DNA of 8,202 bases from Pseudomonadota bacterium. GTDB taxonomy: Bacteria; Pseudomonadota; Gammaproteobacteria; Burkholderiales; Burkholderiaceae. The stretch lies in assembly GCA_029777935.1 (NCBI GenBank), contig JAKORH010000230.1, positions 1-8,202 on the forward strand, in the 5' to 3' direction. The translations under genes and the position numbers were made by a program. The notes beneath the pieces are model-generated. The model did not search any database, was not told the origin of the DNA, and saw nothing but the letters and a program-made list of their open reading frames with translations. Within the stretch, counting starts at the first letter, position 1, and each line of letters starts with the position of its first letter. Below, in pieces: positions 1 through 6,514 of this stretch.

Positions 1-1
1 G

Positions 2-316
2 ATCCAGAAGAAGCTCGCCGACATGCAGACCGAGATCGCGCTCGGGCTGCAGGGCTGCCTGCGTCTCGGCCGCATGAAGGACGAGGGCACGGCGGCGGTG
101 GAGATCACCAGCATCATGAAGCGCAACTCGTGCGGCAAGTCGCTCGACATCGCGCGCATGGCGCGCGACATGCTGGGCGGCAACGGCATCTCCGACGAGT
201 TCGGCATCGCGCGCCACCTCGTGAACCTCGAAGTCGTCAACACCTACGAGGGCACGCACGACATCCACGCGCTGATTCTCGGGCGCGCGCAGACAGGAAT
301 TCAGGCGTTCATGTAG
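2..316 (+). CDS. gcdH: Glutaryl-CoA dehydrogenase, C-terminal fragment (5' end outside window)
   Basis: This is the last 104 codons of an acyl-CoA dehydrogenase-family flavoenzyme that oxidises and decarboxylates glutaryl-CoA to crotonyl-CoA in lysine, tryptophan and aromatic degradation, in the cytoplasm with FAD. The open frame enters from the left edge (first full codon at base 2) and stops with TAG at 314-316. The visible sequence is the C-terminal helical domain. It contains [18 protein letters not shown], then [10 protein letters not shown], then [18 protein letters not shown] and TGIQAF at the end. TYEGTHD is the family signature; its Glu (codon 248-250) matches the catalytic base of characterised glutaryl-CoA dehydrogenases. 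From memory the match to human GCDH across this stretch is very close, so the assignment is firm despite the truncation. Nothing suggests a frameshift. A strong hairpin begins 7 nt after the stop. Confidence 0.93.
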   Translation: MQKKLADMQTEIALGLQGCLRLGRMKDEGTAAVEITSIMKRNSCGKSLDIARMARDMLGGNGISDEFGIARHLVNLEVVNTYEGTHDIHALILGRAQTGIQAFM

Positions 317-322
317 CCGCGC

Positions 323-359
323 AGGCAGGTTGTGCCGAGCGATTCGGCGCAACCTGTCT
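323..359 (+). terminator. Strong hairpin just after gcdH stop, possible transcription end or mRNA-stabilising structure
   Basis: Bases 323-338 pair with 344-359 around a 5-nt loop (339-343, GCGAT). The result is a 16-bp stem containing two G-U wobbles and no bulge. It starts 7 nt behind the gcdH TAG stop. No T-run follows, so it is not a canonical intrinsic terminator. It could protect the 3' end, assist Rho-dependent ending, or be one more member of the palindromic repeats that follow. The pairing is seen directly; the role is inferred. Confidence 0.5.
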
Positions 360-365
360 CAAGCC

Positions 366-507
366 GCCGGGTGCCGTTCCCGCGCGAGCGGGAATGACAC
401 ATCGAATGCCGTCGCCCCGGCGCAGAGCCTGCCCCGGCAGGTCCTAAGCCGGGGCCGGGGCCCAAGTTGAACGTCGAGGATTGGGTCCCGGCCTTCGCCG
501 GGACGAC
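366..507. repeat. Cluster of interspersed palindromic repeats
   Basis: Three separate short palindromes lie in a row. One is TTCCCGC-GCGA-GCGGGAA (377-383 with 388-394). The second is GCCCCGGC with GCCGGGGC (431-438 with 448-455, 9-nt loop). The third is GTCCCGGC-CTTC-GCCGGGAC (485-492 with 497-504). The first and third have the form of short interspersed repeats abundant in beta- and gammaproteobacterial genomes, whose spurious translations read 'VPAKAGTQ' or 'PAFAGTT'. The stretch has no credible coding content and fills most of the 395-bp gap between gcdH and the TPR gene. Membership of a particular repeat family is inferred from form only. Confidence 0.6.
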
Positions 508-711
508 TAACTTCGCCGTCATTCTTGCGCAGCGCCAATTCGTCGACATACGCCGTCGCCCCGCGCAAGAGGGAAGCCAGCGGAGCCGCATCCACTGGAT
601 GCACTGCTCTCGCTGGCATGACTCCTCAGGCTCAGGTGGACGATCTGCTGGCGTCGCTCGGATCGCCGATCGATCCGGACAACTTCAATCCGGCGCCGTC
701 ATTTGGCCCGG
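508..711. other. Intergenic remainder between repeats and TPR gene
   Basis: No gene is convincingly supported here. An ATG at 618 opens a 55-codon frame to 785 (+) whose first part, up to about 700, reads like ordinary protein (MTPQAQVDDLLASLGSPIDP), then runs antisense into the TPR gene and becomes arginine-rich. I see no clear ribosome-binding site, so it may be a decayed fragment. A 10-bp direct repeat GTCATTTGGC occurs at 698-707 and 711-720; its second copy contains the stop codon of the TPR gene. A weak 6-bp palindrome lies at 660-676. Confidence 0.4.
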
Positions 712-2049
712 TCATTTGGCGGCGCTCAGCGATCCGAGGCGCTTGCGCGCATCGGCTGCGCCGGGCTCCGCCAGGCCGAGTTTGAGCGCGCGCTCGAACG
801 CGGCCTTCGCCTCCGACGTCCGGCCCTGATCCATCTGAACCAGGCCGAGATGGAATTGACTGTCGGCGAAGCCCGGATCCGCAGACGACGCCTGCTCGAA
901 GGCTCGAACCGCATCGGCGGCTTCACCGCGCGCGCGATGCACCCAGCCGAGCGTATCCAGGAACACCGGATTGCGCGGTTGCTGCTCGGTCGCCTGCCTG
1001 GCGAACTTCAATGCCTCGTCCAGGTTCCCCTTCCGCTCGACCAGCAACCACGCCAGGTTGTTCAGCGCCAACGCGTTGCGCTGGTCGCGCCTGATGGTTT
1101 CGCGCAACTCCGATTCGGCGCCGTTTTGATCGCCGCTTCGCAGCAGCAGGTTGGACAGCCGAAGGTGCCCTTCGGCGAAGTCGGGAAGATCGCGCGTGAC
1201 GCGCCTCGCCTGGTCGAGACTGGCCGCCATGTCGCCGCGCGCTGCCAGTATCTCGGCGCGATCGAGCTGAAGCTGAGGCAGTTTTGGCGCGAGCTTGATC
1301 GCAGCGTCGATGCTTGCCTGCGCCTTGTCATATGACCGCTGTTCCGTGTGCAGCCGGGCCAGTGCCTGCAGCGGCGCGAAGTCCTTCGGCGCCAGCGCGG
1401 CTGCCTTCTCGAGGGAACTGGCCGCCTCCTGCGGTTTCGCCGCGAGGGACAGCGCAACGCCGAGTCCGTAGTGAGCGAATGCGGAGTCGGGCCTCAGCTC
1501 CACTGCCCGGCGAAACTGCGCAACCGCTTCCGACGCGCGCCGCTCTTCCAGATAGAGGTCCCCGAGTTCGATGTTCGCCGGCGCGACGGCCGATCCGAGT
1601 TGCAGCGCACGCTTGAAAGCGGCTTCAGCGCGCATCGCATCATGCCGGCCGCGATAGAAACGCCCCAGCCCGATGTGAACGGCGGGATTCGACGGGGCGA
1701 GAGATTCGGCCTGATTGAGCAGGGATTCGGCGTCCTGGGTCCGCCCCTGCCGCGAAGCCACGTCCGCGAGTCCGAGCAGGGGCTCGGCGGCCTTCGGATC
1801 CAGCTTGTGCGCAGACTCGAATTCCCGCTGTGCGGTCGCGAGGTCGTTGCGCACCAGCCCCTGGACGCCGCGGCGGAAGGCCGCAGAGGCAGGCGAGCCT
1901 GAAGGCGCGCCGAGTTCCTTGCCCGAGTCGCGCAGGATCGGCGCAGCGTTGGATCGGTCGCCGGCAGCAAGCGATGCGCCGATCAGCAGCACGGCCATAG
2001 CCGCCACGCGAATCACACGGTAAGAGGGAACGATGGGACAGATCCGCAT
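712..2049 (-). CDS. Exported protein of about 11 tandem tetratricopeptide repeats
   Basis: The 445-residue protein is likely a periplasmic or envelope scaffold that mediates protein-protein contacts. Residues 1 to about 36 form a signal peptide: Arg-containing start, hydrophobic core AAMAVLLIGASLAAG, then a small-residue region. From about residue 55 to 430 the sequence is a continuous series of 34-residue TPR units with the usual A/G-Y/L-A-P spacing; examples are ATAQREFESAHKLDPKAAEP and SEAVAQFRRAVELRPDSAFA. No catalytic domain follows. I placed the start at 2049 because GGAG sits 8 nt upstream and a signal peptide follows directly; the open frame continues to 2283 only because it runs through the terminator and the end of the neighbouring gene. 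The product lacks a lipobox cysteine, so it is not the PrsT-type lipoprotein of the PEP-CTERM system. It lies downstream of the PEP-CTERM gene on the same strand, 122 bp away with a terminator between. No good promoter of its own is visible, so it may depend on read-through. Confidence 0.85.
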   Translation of the reverse strand: MRICPIVPSYRVIRVAAMAVLLIGASLAAGDRSNAAPILRDSGKELGAPSGSPASAAFRRGVQGLVRNDLATAQREFESAHKLDPKAAEPLLGLADVASRQGRTQDAESLLNQAESLAPSNPAVHIGLGRFYRGRHDAMRAEAAFKRALQLGSAVAPANIELGDLYLEERRASEAVAQFRRAVELRPDSAFAHYGLGVALSLAAKPQEAASSLEKAAALAPKDFAPLQALARLHTEQRSYDKAQASIDAAIKLAPKLPQLQLDRAEILAARGDMAASLDQARRVTRDLPDFAEGHLRLSNLLLRSGDQNGAESELRETIRRDQRNALALNNLAWLLVERKGNLDEALKFARQATEQQPRNPVFLDTLGWVHRARGEAADAVRAFEQASSADPGFADSQFHLGLVQMDQGRTSEAKAAFERALKLGLAEPGAADARKRLGSLSAAK

Positions 2050-2110
2050 TGGCTTGCTCCGATGGCATCGCGTCGCGCCCATCATCGCATGACGCATCGC
2101 CCTGGCGCCC

Positions 2111-2144
2111 AAGAAAAAGGCCCGTCTTCCTTCGAAGACGGGCC
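2111..2144 (-). terminator. Rho-independent terminator of the PEP-CTERM gene
   Basis: Bases 2119-2129 and 2134-2144 form a perfect 11-bp GC-rich stem with a 4-nt loop. Read on the minus strand it is followed by TTTTTCTT (2118 to 2111). It lies 27 nt after the TAA stop of the PEP-CTERM gene (2172) and 61 nt before the TPR start codon. This is a textbook intrinsic terminator for minus-strand transcription. Incomplete termination would let some transcript reach the TPR gene. Confidence 0.9.
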
Positions 2145-2171
2145 CCTCTTCCGAAGAGACGATCGAAAAGC

Positions 2172-3182
2172 TTATCGCGTCACATTCGTGCGACGCCGTG
2201 CAAGGCCGACGCCCAGCATTCCGAGGCCGATCAGCGCCAGAGTCGCGGGCTCCGGCACTGTGGGCGGCTGGCAATCCGGGCACGTCACCGTCGCTTCACC
2301 GGTGACCTTGAAGACGGCGAGGAAAATGTTGTCGTCGTGAGACGGATTCAGCGTGTCGATCTTGATCGCCGTGTCACCGGTCGTGATCTGCGGAATCAGG
2401 TTGTAGCGCTCGTGATCGTTGGCGATGCTCGGCAACATCGGCGAGAAAGGATCGGTGTCGCCGCCTACGGTGATCAGGTTGCCGTTGGAAGGAGTTGCAT
2501 CGACGCTGTCGTCGTTGCAGCCGGCGCTGTTGGTGATCACGGTCGAATTGACGGTGACGGTGGACGACTGGCCGCTGTCGAGGCAGTTGAAACCATCATA
2601 GCTGAAGCCGATGCCCAGCCGCATTTCGGCCGTGAAACCGGGGGCGGTGGGATCGAGCGCGCTGGCGAAGTTCAGCGTCGCCGTGTCTCCGCTGGACGCG
2701 GAGAAACCGTCGAGAATGGCGATCGTCCGCGTCGGGCCGCCGGTGTTCAGCACGATCACCAGCGCCTCACCATCCTGGAAGGTCGACGTTTCAGTGATGC
2801 GGAACGTGTAGACGCCGCCCGGCCCGCCATCGATCACCGGCTTGACGATGCTGGTGACGTCGGCGCGAAATGCCTGGAGAATGCCTACGTTGATACCGAG
2901 CGCAGTCGAGTAACTGACTGCATTTCCATTCAGCGTTCCCCCGACAGCCGCGGAACCGCCGTAACTGGACGTGTAAAGATACGCGGCGGCCACGGTCGCG
3001 CCGGCGGCAATCGGTCCGGTGCTGATGTCACCGGACTGGGTGGTCGAACCCCAACCGGACGTGGACACGTCGTACCCGCCCACAAAAGTCTGGAACGTCG
3101 ACAGCGAGGCTGCGGCCGGAGCCGCGAAGCCGATTCCGGCCACCGCGCTGGCTATCAGCAATGCGTTTCGAAGCGGCTTCAT
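2172..3182 (-). CDS. PEP-CTERM sorting-domain secreted protein
   Basis: The 336-residue protein is predicted to be exported by Sec and then processed and sorted at the envelope by an exosortase/EpsH-type transpeptidase, typically in exopolysaccharide-making bacteria. Residues 1-25 are a classical signal peptide (MKPLRNALLIASAVAGIGFA, then APAAA). The C-terminus is a complete PEP-CTERM: VPEP at residues 309-312, a hydrophobic segment ALIGLGMLGVGLA, then RRR (329-331 in ARRRTNVTR). The region between is rich in Thr, Ser, Gly and Asn and looks beta-stranded. It holds FNC (200), AGC (222) and a CPDC pair (301-304) just before the sorting motif. I do not recognise a catalytic motif, so the likely role is structural matrix or surface protein. 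The start is fixed by AAAGGAGG about 8 nt upstream. A sigma-54 promoter lies about 50 bp upstream and an intrinsic terminator follows. No exosortase is encoded in the window. Confidence 0.9.
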   Translation of the reverse strand: MKPLRNALLIASAVAGIGFAAPAAASLSTFQTFVGGYDVSTSGWGSTTQSGDISTGPIAAGATVAAAYLYTSSYGGSAAVGGTLNGNAVSYSTALGINVGILQAFRADVTSIVKPVIDGGPGGVYTFRITETSTFQDGEALVIVLNTGGPTRTIAILDGFSASSGDTATLNFASALDPTAPGFTAEMRLGIGFSYDGFNCLDSGQSSTVTVNSTVITNSAGCNDDSVDATPSNGNLITVGGDTDPFSPMLPSIANDHERYNLIPQITTGDTAIKIDTLNPSHDDNIFLAVFKVTGEATVTCPDCQPPTVPEPATLALIGLGMLGVGLARRRTNVTR

Positions 3183-3232
3183 CTGGTCTCCCTCCTTTGG
3201 AATCGCGATGGCGATCGCGCCGCTTGGAGGTG

Positions 3233-3248
3233 AGCATCAAGCGTGCCA
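3233..3248 (-). promoter_or_regulatory. Sigma-54 (RpoN) promoter for the PEP-CTERM gene
   Basis: On the minus strand the sequence reads TGGCACG-CTTG-ATGCT. The -24 box TGGCACG is perfect. The -12 box ATGCT differs from TTGCW at one position. The invariant GG and GC are separated by exactly 10 nt. Transcription would start near 3222, giving a leader of about 40 nt that carries the strong Shine-Dalgarno before ATG at 3182. PEP-CTERM genes are known in Zoogloea and relatives to depend on RpoN with the PrsK/PrsR pair, so the placement makes biological sense. The motif is seen directly; activity is inferred. Confidence 0.75.
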
Positions 3249-3463
3249 TGACGCGCAAGCACTTGTATTTCCTGCTATTCGATGTGCCAACGCCGATCCG
3301 AGCCGATCTGGCTGTAAACAATTTCGACGCCGCAGTCGATCGAACCCCGGGCTTCCGGGGCATCGGCAGCGGGAACGTCGGCGAGCCCGCCGGGTTGTTG
3401 CGACGCAGGACCGGCGGGAGCGCGGTGAAGGTCGGCCAAGGTCCGGGCAAGTCATCGACGATT

Positions 3464-3566
3464 GGATGACGACGCCCACGCAGGAATGCGTCGGTCGCGC
3501 GCAAGCGGGAATCCGGAGCGACTTGCGGCGCACGGCACTGGATCCCGACCGGGGCCTTCGGCGGCT
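3464..3566. repeat. Degenerate interspersed repeat
   Basis: The stretch contains AAGCGGGAATCC and, further on, CTGGATCCCGACCGGGG followed by CCTTCGG. These match halves of the same kind of element seen intact at 366-507 (GCGGGAA and TCCCGGCCTTCG). A small CGACGC/GCGTCG inverted pair (3470-3475 with 3488-3493) lies at its left. Pairing in the main arms has been lost to mutation, so I read this as an old, decayed copy. Boundaries are approximate. Confidence 0.4.
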
Positions 3567-3723
3567 TCCGCCCGCGGGTGAACTTCAACGACGGATCGAT
3601 CTCTTCAGACTCTGGATACGCGGCACTTGCGGTCGCCGCGCGGTTGTATCGAGGCCCGATTGGAGGCAGCGCTGCTAGCTGCCGCGGCGGGGAACAGGTT
3701 CGAGACCGCGGGTCGAGACAGAG

Positions 3724-3747
3724 CGCGCGCGCAACGCTGCGCGCGCG
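3724..3747 (-). repeat. 10-bp GC-alternating palindrome behind the GYD gene
   Basis: Bases 3724-3733 and 3738-3747 form a perfect 10-bp stem of alternating G and C closed by A-T, with loop ACGC. It lies 9 nt downstream of the GYD stop codon. On the minus strand no T-run follows, so at most it is a stability hairpin or Rho-assisted end. Nearly the same sequence recurs at 7972-7991. Confidence 0.55.
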
Positions 3748-3756
3748 ACGCGCCGG

Positions 3757-4047
3757 TCACGGCACGTTGGCGACGATCTTCGCGAATTCGTCGGCCGCGT
3801 AGGCGCGCATCGTCTGCGTCTTGACGTTGCCCATCGAACCGGTCTTCAGCAGGAAGGCCGTCACCGCCTCTTCGCTGCCTTCGACGATCGCAACGAGGTC
3901 GTACCTGCCGACGGTCCAGTACAGGCTCTTGAAGTTCACGCCGAGCTTGGCGGCCAGCGCCTTGGCGGCGTCGGCGCGAGCCGGCGACTCCTTGATGTTG
4001 CGAATGCCCTGTTCGGTGAAGCTGAGAAGACTGATGTACGTAGCCAT
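3757..4047 (-). CDS. GYD domain-containing protein
   Basis: The 96-residue cytoplasmic protein belongs to the GYD family (Pfam PF08734), small ferredoxin-like-fold proteins of unknown biochemical role, often compared to dimeric alpha/beta-barrel proteins. The whole family pattern is visible: MATYISLLSFTEQGIRNIKESPARA at the start, LYWTVGRYDLVAIVE in the middle (GRYD is the namesake motif in its common variant form), and GNVKTQTMRAYAADEFAKI near the end. There is no signal peptide. I chose ATG at 4047 because GGAGG lies 6 nt upstream and MATYIS is the usual family start; the in-frame ATG at 4059 overlaps that ribosome-binding site. A sigma-70-like promoter at 4126-4153 suggests expression separate from the upstream binding-protein gene. 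Confidence 0.92.
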   Translation of the reverse strand: MATYISLLSFTEQGIRNIKESPARADAAKALAAKLGVNFKSLYWTVGRYDLVAIVEGSEEAVTAFLLKTGSMGNVKTQTMRAYAADEFAKIVANVP

Positions 4048-4101
4048 CGTTGCCTCCATCGAAGTTGTGTTCGACGACCCGACGCCGGCGCGCGGCGCGA
4101 G

Positions 4102-4125
4102 TGGCGCCGTCCGGCGGCGGCGCCA
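4102..4125 (-). other. Hairpin near the 5' end of the GYD transcript
   Basis: TGGCGCCG (4102-4109) pairs perfectly with CGGCGCCA (4118-4125) around an 8-nt loop. It directly abuts the -10 box of the promoter at 4126-4131, so it would overlap the start of the transcript. It could be a leader structure or an operator dyad for a repressor; it has no T-run. The structure is seen, the function is not known. Confidence 0.45.
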
Positions 4126-4153
4126 GTGATACTCGCGCTCAGGGGCAAGTCAA
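4126..4153 (-). promoter_or_regulatory. Sigma-70-like promoter for the GYD gene
   Basis: On the minus strand TTGACT (4153 to 4148) is followed by a 16-nt spacer and TATCAC (4131 to 4126). The -35 box matches 5 of 6 and the -10 box 4 of 6 consensus bases. Transcription would begin near 4119, leaving a leader of about 70 nt before ATG at 4047. It lies in the gap after the binding-protein stop (4181). Confidence 0.5.
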
Positions 4154-4180
4154 TCGCCCGACGCGAATCCGGCAGGCGGC

Positions 4181-4878
4181 TCAGCGCGCCTCGAAGCCGA
4201 GGCGCAGCCGCAGTTCGAGCGCGGCCTCCCCGCCGAGCAACGCGACCAGCGCCGCCGCCTGCTGCGGGGCGCGAGCCGAGACCGCGATCGCGGCCGAATA
4301 CACGGTGGCGAGTTCGTACTCCGGCGGCAGCGCGCCGATCCATTGCACGCCTCGCGTGGCGAGGATCTCGGTCTTCTGCGTGCAGCCGATCGCGTCGGGG
4401 TGCGGCGACGCGGCCAGCGCGCGCATCGCGGTGGCGCCGTTCGGATGCGGACGCAGCCGAGGGGCGAGTTCGGCGCGCAGGCCGAGCGCGTCGAGCACCT
4501 TTGCGAAGTGGATGCCGGCGGTGGCGCGCTGCGGATCGGGAGAGTGGATCTCGCTCGCGGCACGCAGCGCGGCGCGCAGTTCATCCACTGTCGCCACCTG
4601 CGCCGGCGCGGCGCCCGCCTTCAGCGCGATGCCGGTGCGCACCACTCCCAGGTCGATGCGCGTTTCCGGCAGCACGCGGCCGGCCCGCGCCAGCGTGTCG
4701 ATCTGCGTACGCGTCAAGATGATCACGTCGGCCGGCATGCCCGCGTCGAACTTCTCCAGCATGGCGCCGACGGCGCCGAACGTCGCCTCCAGCGTGCAAC
4801 CGCCTTCGCGCTCGAAGCGCTCGCGCAGCGCGCCCACCAGCCCCTGCGCGGCGCCCGCACTCAGAAGGTGAAGCTGCA

Positions 4879-4879
<1 letters not shown>
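4181..4879 (-). CDS. ModA-like substrate-binding protein without signal peptide
   Basis: The 232-residue protein resembles the type 2 periplasmic binding fold of the molybdate/sulfate-binding group (SBP_bac_11-like). It begins directly with the first strand and helix, MQLHLLSAGAAQGLVGALRERF, then TFGAVGAMLEKFDAGMPADVIILT (residues about 33-56), a second-lobe segment HSPDPQRATAGIHFAKVLDALG (112-133), and CTQKTEIL (166-173). The ligand cannot be told from sequence, and molybdate is not implied. There is no signal peptide or upstream in-frame extension with one: the open frame upstream is a shadow of tctC. The start ATG shares one base with the TctC stop (TGATG), indicating translational coupling, so the start is well defined. 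A cytoplasmic binding or sensing role is therefore more likely than periplasmic capture. No ABC permease or ATPase is nearby. Confidence 0.82.
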
Positions 4880-5850
<971 letters not shown>

Positions 5851-5917
5851 GGCGATCCTCGGTGGCGTTGTTGATCGGCCGGGCGGCAGCGACGCCCGCG
5901 TTTCCGCGCGCCGGCGG

Positions 5918-6373
5918 CTAGTGACCAGCGGCAGGCGCCGCGGAGGAATGGTGATCGATGATCAGCCAGCGCCCGCCGTGGTTGCGGAAGACGAAGCTGA
6001 AGCGCGCCGGGCGGACGATGTCCTTGCCGTCGCGGGTCTCGGAGAAGGTGTAGGTGCCGGTGTCGACCGCCACATCGCCATAGATGCGGATGCGCTGCTC
6101 GCCGAGCACGGCCTTGTACGAGGGCGGAACCTTGTGCAGGAGATCGAAGTACTCACGGATCGCGGCCGGGTTGTCGCGCAGTTTCGGCGAGCGCGTGCCC
6201 CACAGCACGGCGTCGGAGTCATAGAACGCGAGCACGCGCTCAATGTCGTGCGCGGTCATGGCGTCGGCCCACGCCTGCGTCGTCGCAGCGACATCTTCCC
6301 TTGGACCAGCCAATGCAACGAGCGGGATGCCAATGACGAGGAAGAGCGAAGCACGGCGAAGGCTGCGAATCAT
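5918..6373 (-). CDS. Exported SnoaL-like / CaMKII association-domain-like protein (SgcJ/EcaC type)
   Basis: The 151-residue protein has a signal peptide (MIRSLRRASLFLVIGIPLVA, cleavage near LAG) followed by one NTF2-like cone-shaped domain. Typical features are TTQAWADAMTAHDIERVLAFYDSDAVLWGT (about 31-60), a helix with AAIREYFDLL, GEQRIRIYGDVAVDTGTYTF (91-110) and the C-terminal RWLIIDHHSSAAP (135-147). That ending, and LWGT with the downstream pattern, match proteins annotated as SgcJ/EcaC family or CaMKII association-domain homologues. Most such bacterial proteins have no known reaction; some NTF2-fold relatives are isomerases or hydratases. I chose ATG at 6373 because AAGGAGG lies 8 nt upstream and a signal peptide follows; the much longer open frame upstream overlaps the divergent peptidase gene. 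It is first in the probable operon with tctC and the ModA-like gene, and diverges from the M23 gene across 141 bp. Confidence 0.85.
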   Translation of the reverse strand: MIRSLRRASLFLVIGIPLVALAGPREDVAATTQAWADAMTAHDIERVLAFYDSDAVLWGTRSPKLRDNPAAIREYFDLLHKVPPSYKAVLGEQRIRIYGDVAVDTGTYTFSETRDGKDIVRPARFSFVFRNHGGRWLIIDHHSSAAPAAGH

Positions 6374-6514
6374 GGACCGATCCTCCTTCTGTGATTTGGG
6401 CCCTCCCCGGGTGCGCACGCTACACCCGTTGCTGCAGCCGCGGCACGAAATTGCGCTACTCGTCACCATCGATCGGCGAACGCGTTCCCCGCCCGGGCAC
6501 TTAAACTTGCAGGC
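6374..6514. other. Divergent intergenic region between SnoaL-like gene and M23 peptidase gene
   Basis: The 141 bp must hold promoters for both directions, since both flanking genes begin here. I find no pair of boxes good enough to call. On the plus strand TTAAACT (6501-6507) is a possible -10 box only 8 nt before the peptidase ATG, which would imply an extremely short leader; the ribosome-binding site there (CAGG) is weak and close. On the minus strand AAGGAGG is the ribosome-binding site of the SnoaL-like gene. Confidence 0.4.

Larger units (their letters stand above)
3183..3756. other. 574-bp intergenic region upstream of the PEP-CTERM gene
   Basis: No gene is supported. The proximal part holds the sigma-54 promoter (3233-3248). 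Further out lie a TGT-AA-ACA dyad (TGTAAACA, around 3313-3320) and a perfect CCCCGG-GCTT-CCGGGG palindrome (3345-3360). These sit about 90 and 120-140 nt upstream of the inferred start, a plausible range for an enhancer-binding activator; that role is speculative. Positions 3464-3566 look like a decayed interspersed repeat. The far end (3724-3747) is a hairpin behind the GYD gene. Long open frames here are low-complexity and arginine-rich, with no recognisable protein. Confidence 0.6.

Noticed and set aside
2050..2283. Upstream start for the TPR gene at 2283
   Set aside because: This extension runs through the terminator and the 3' end of the PEP-CTERM gene and destroys the signal peptide; ATG at 2049 has a ribosome-binding site.
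3273..3289. Second sigma-54-like site TGGCACATCGAATAGCA on the minus strand
   Set aside because: GG and GC are 11 nt apart instead of the strict 10, and the -12 box is poorer; the site at 3233-3248 has right spacing.
3019..3678. Long plus-strand frame across the PEP-CTERM start and intergenic region
   Set aside because: Arginine-rich low-complexity translation, antisense to the PEP-CTERM signal peptide and crossing repeats; no recognisable motif.
4048..4059. Earlier in-frame ATG (4059) for the GYD protein
   Set aside because: It overlaps the GGAGG ribosome-binding site, and family members start at MATYIS.
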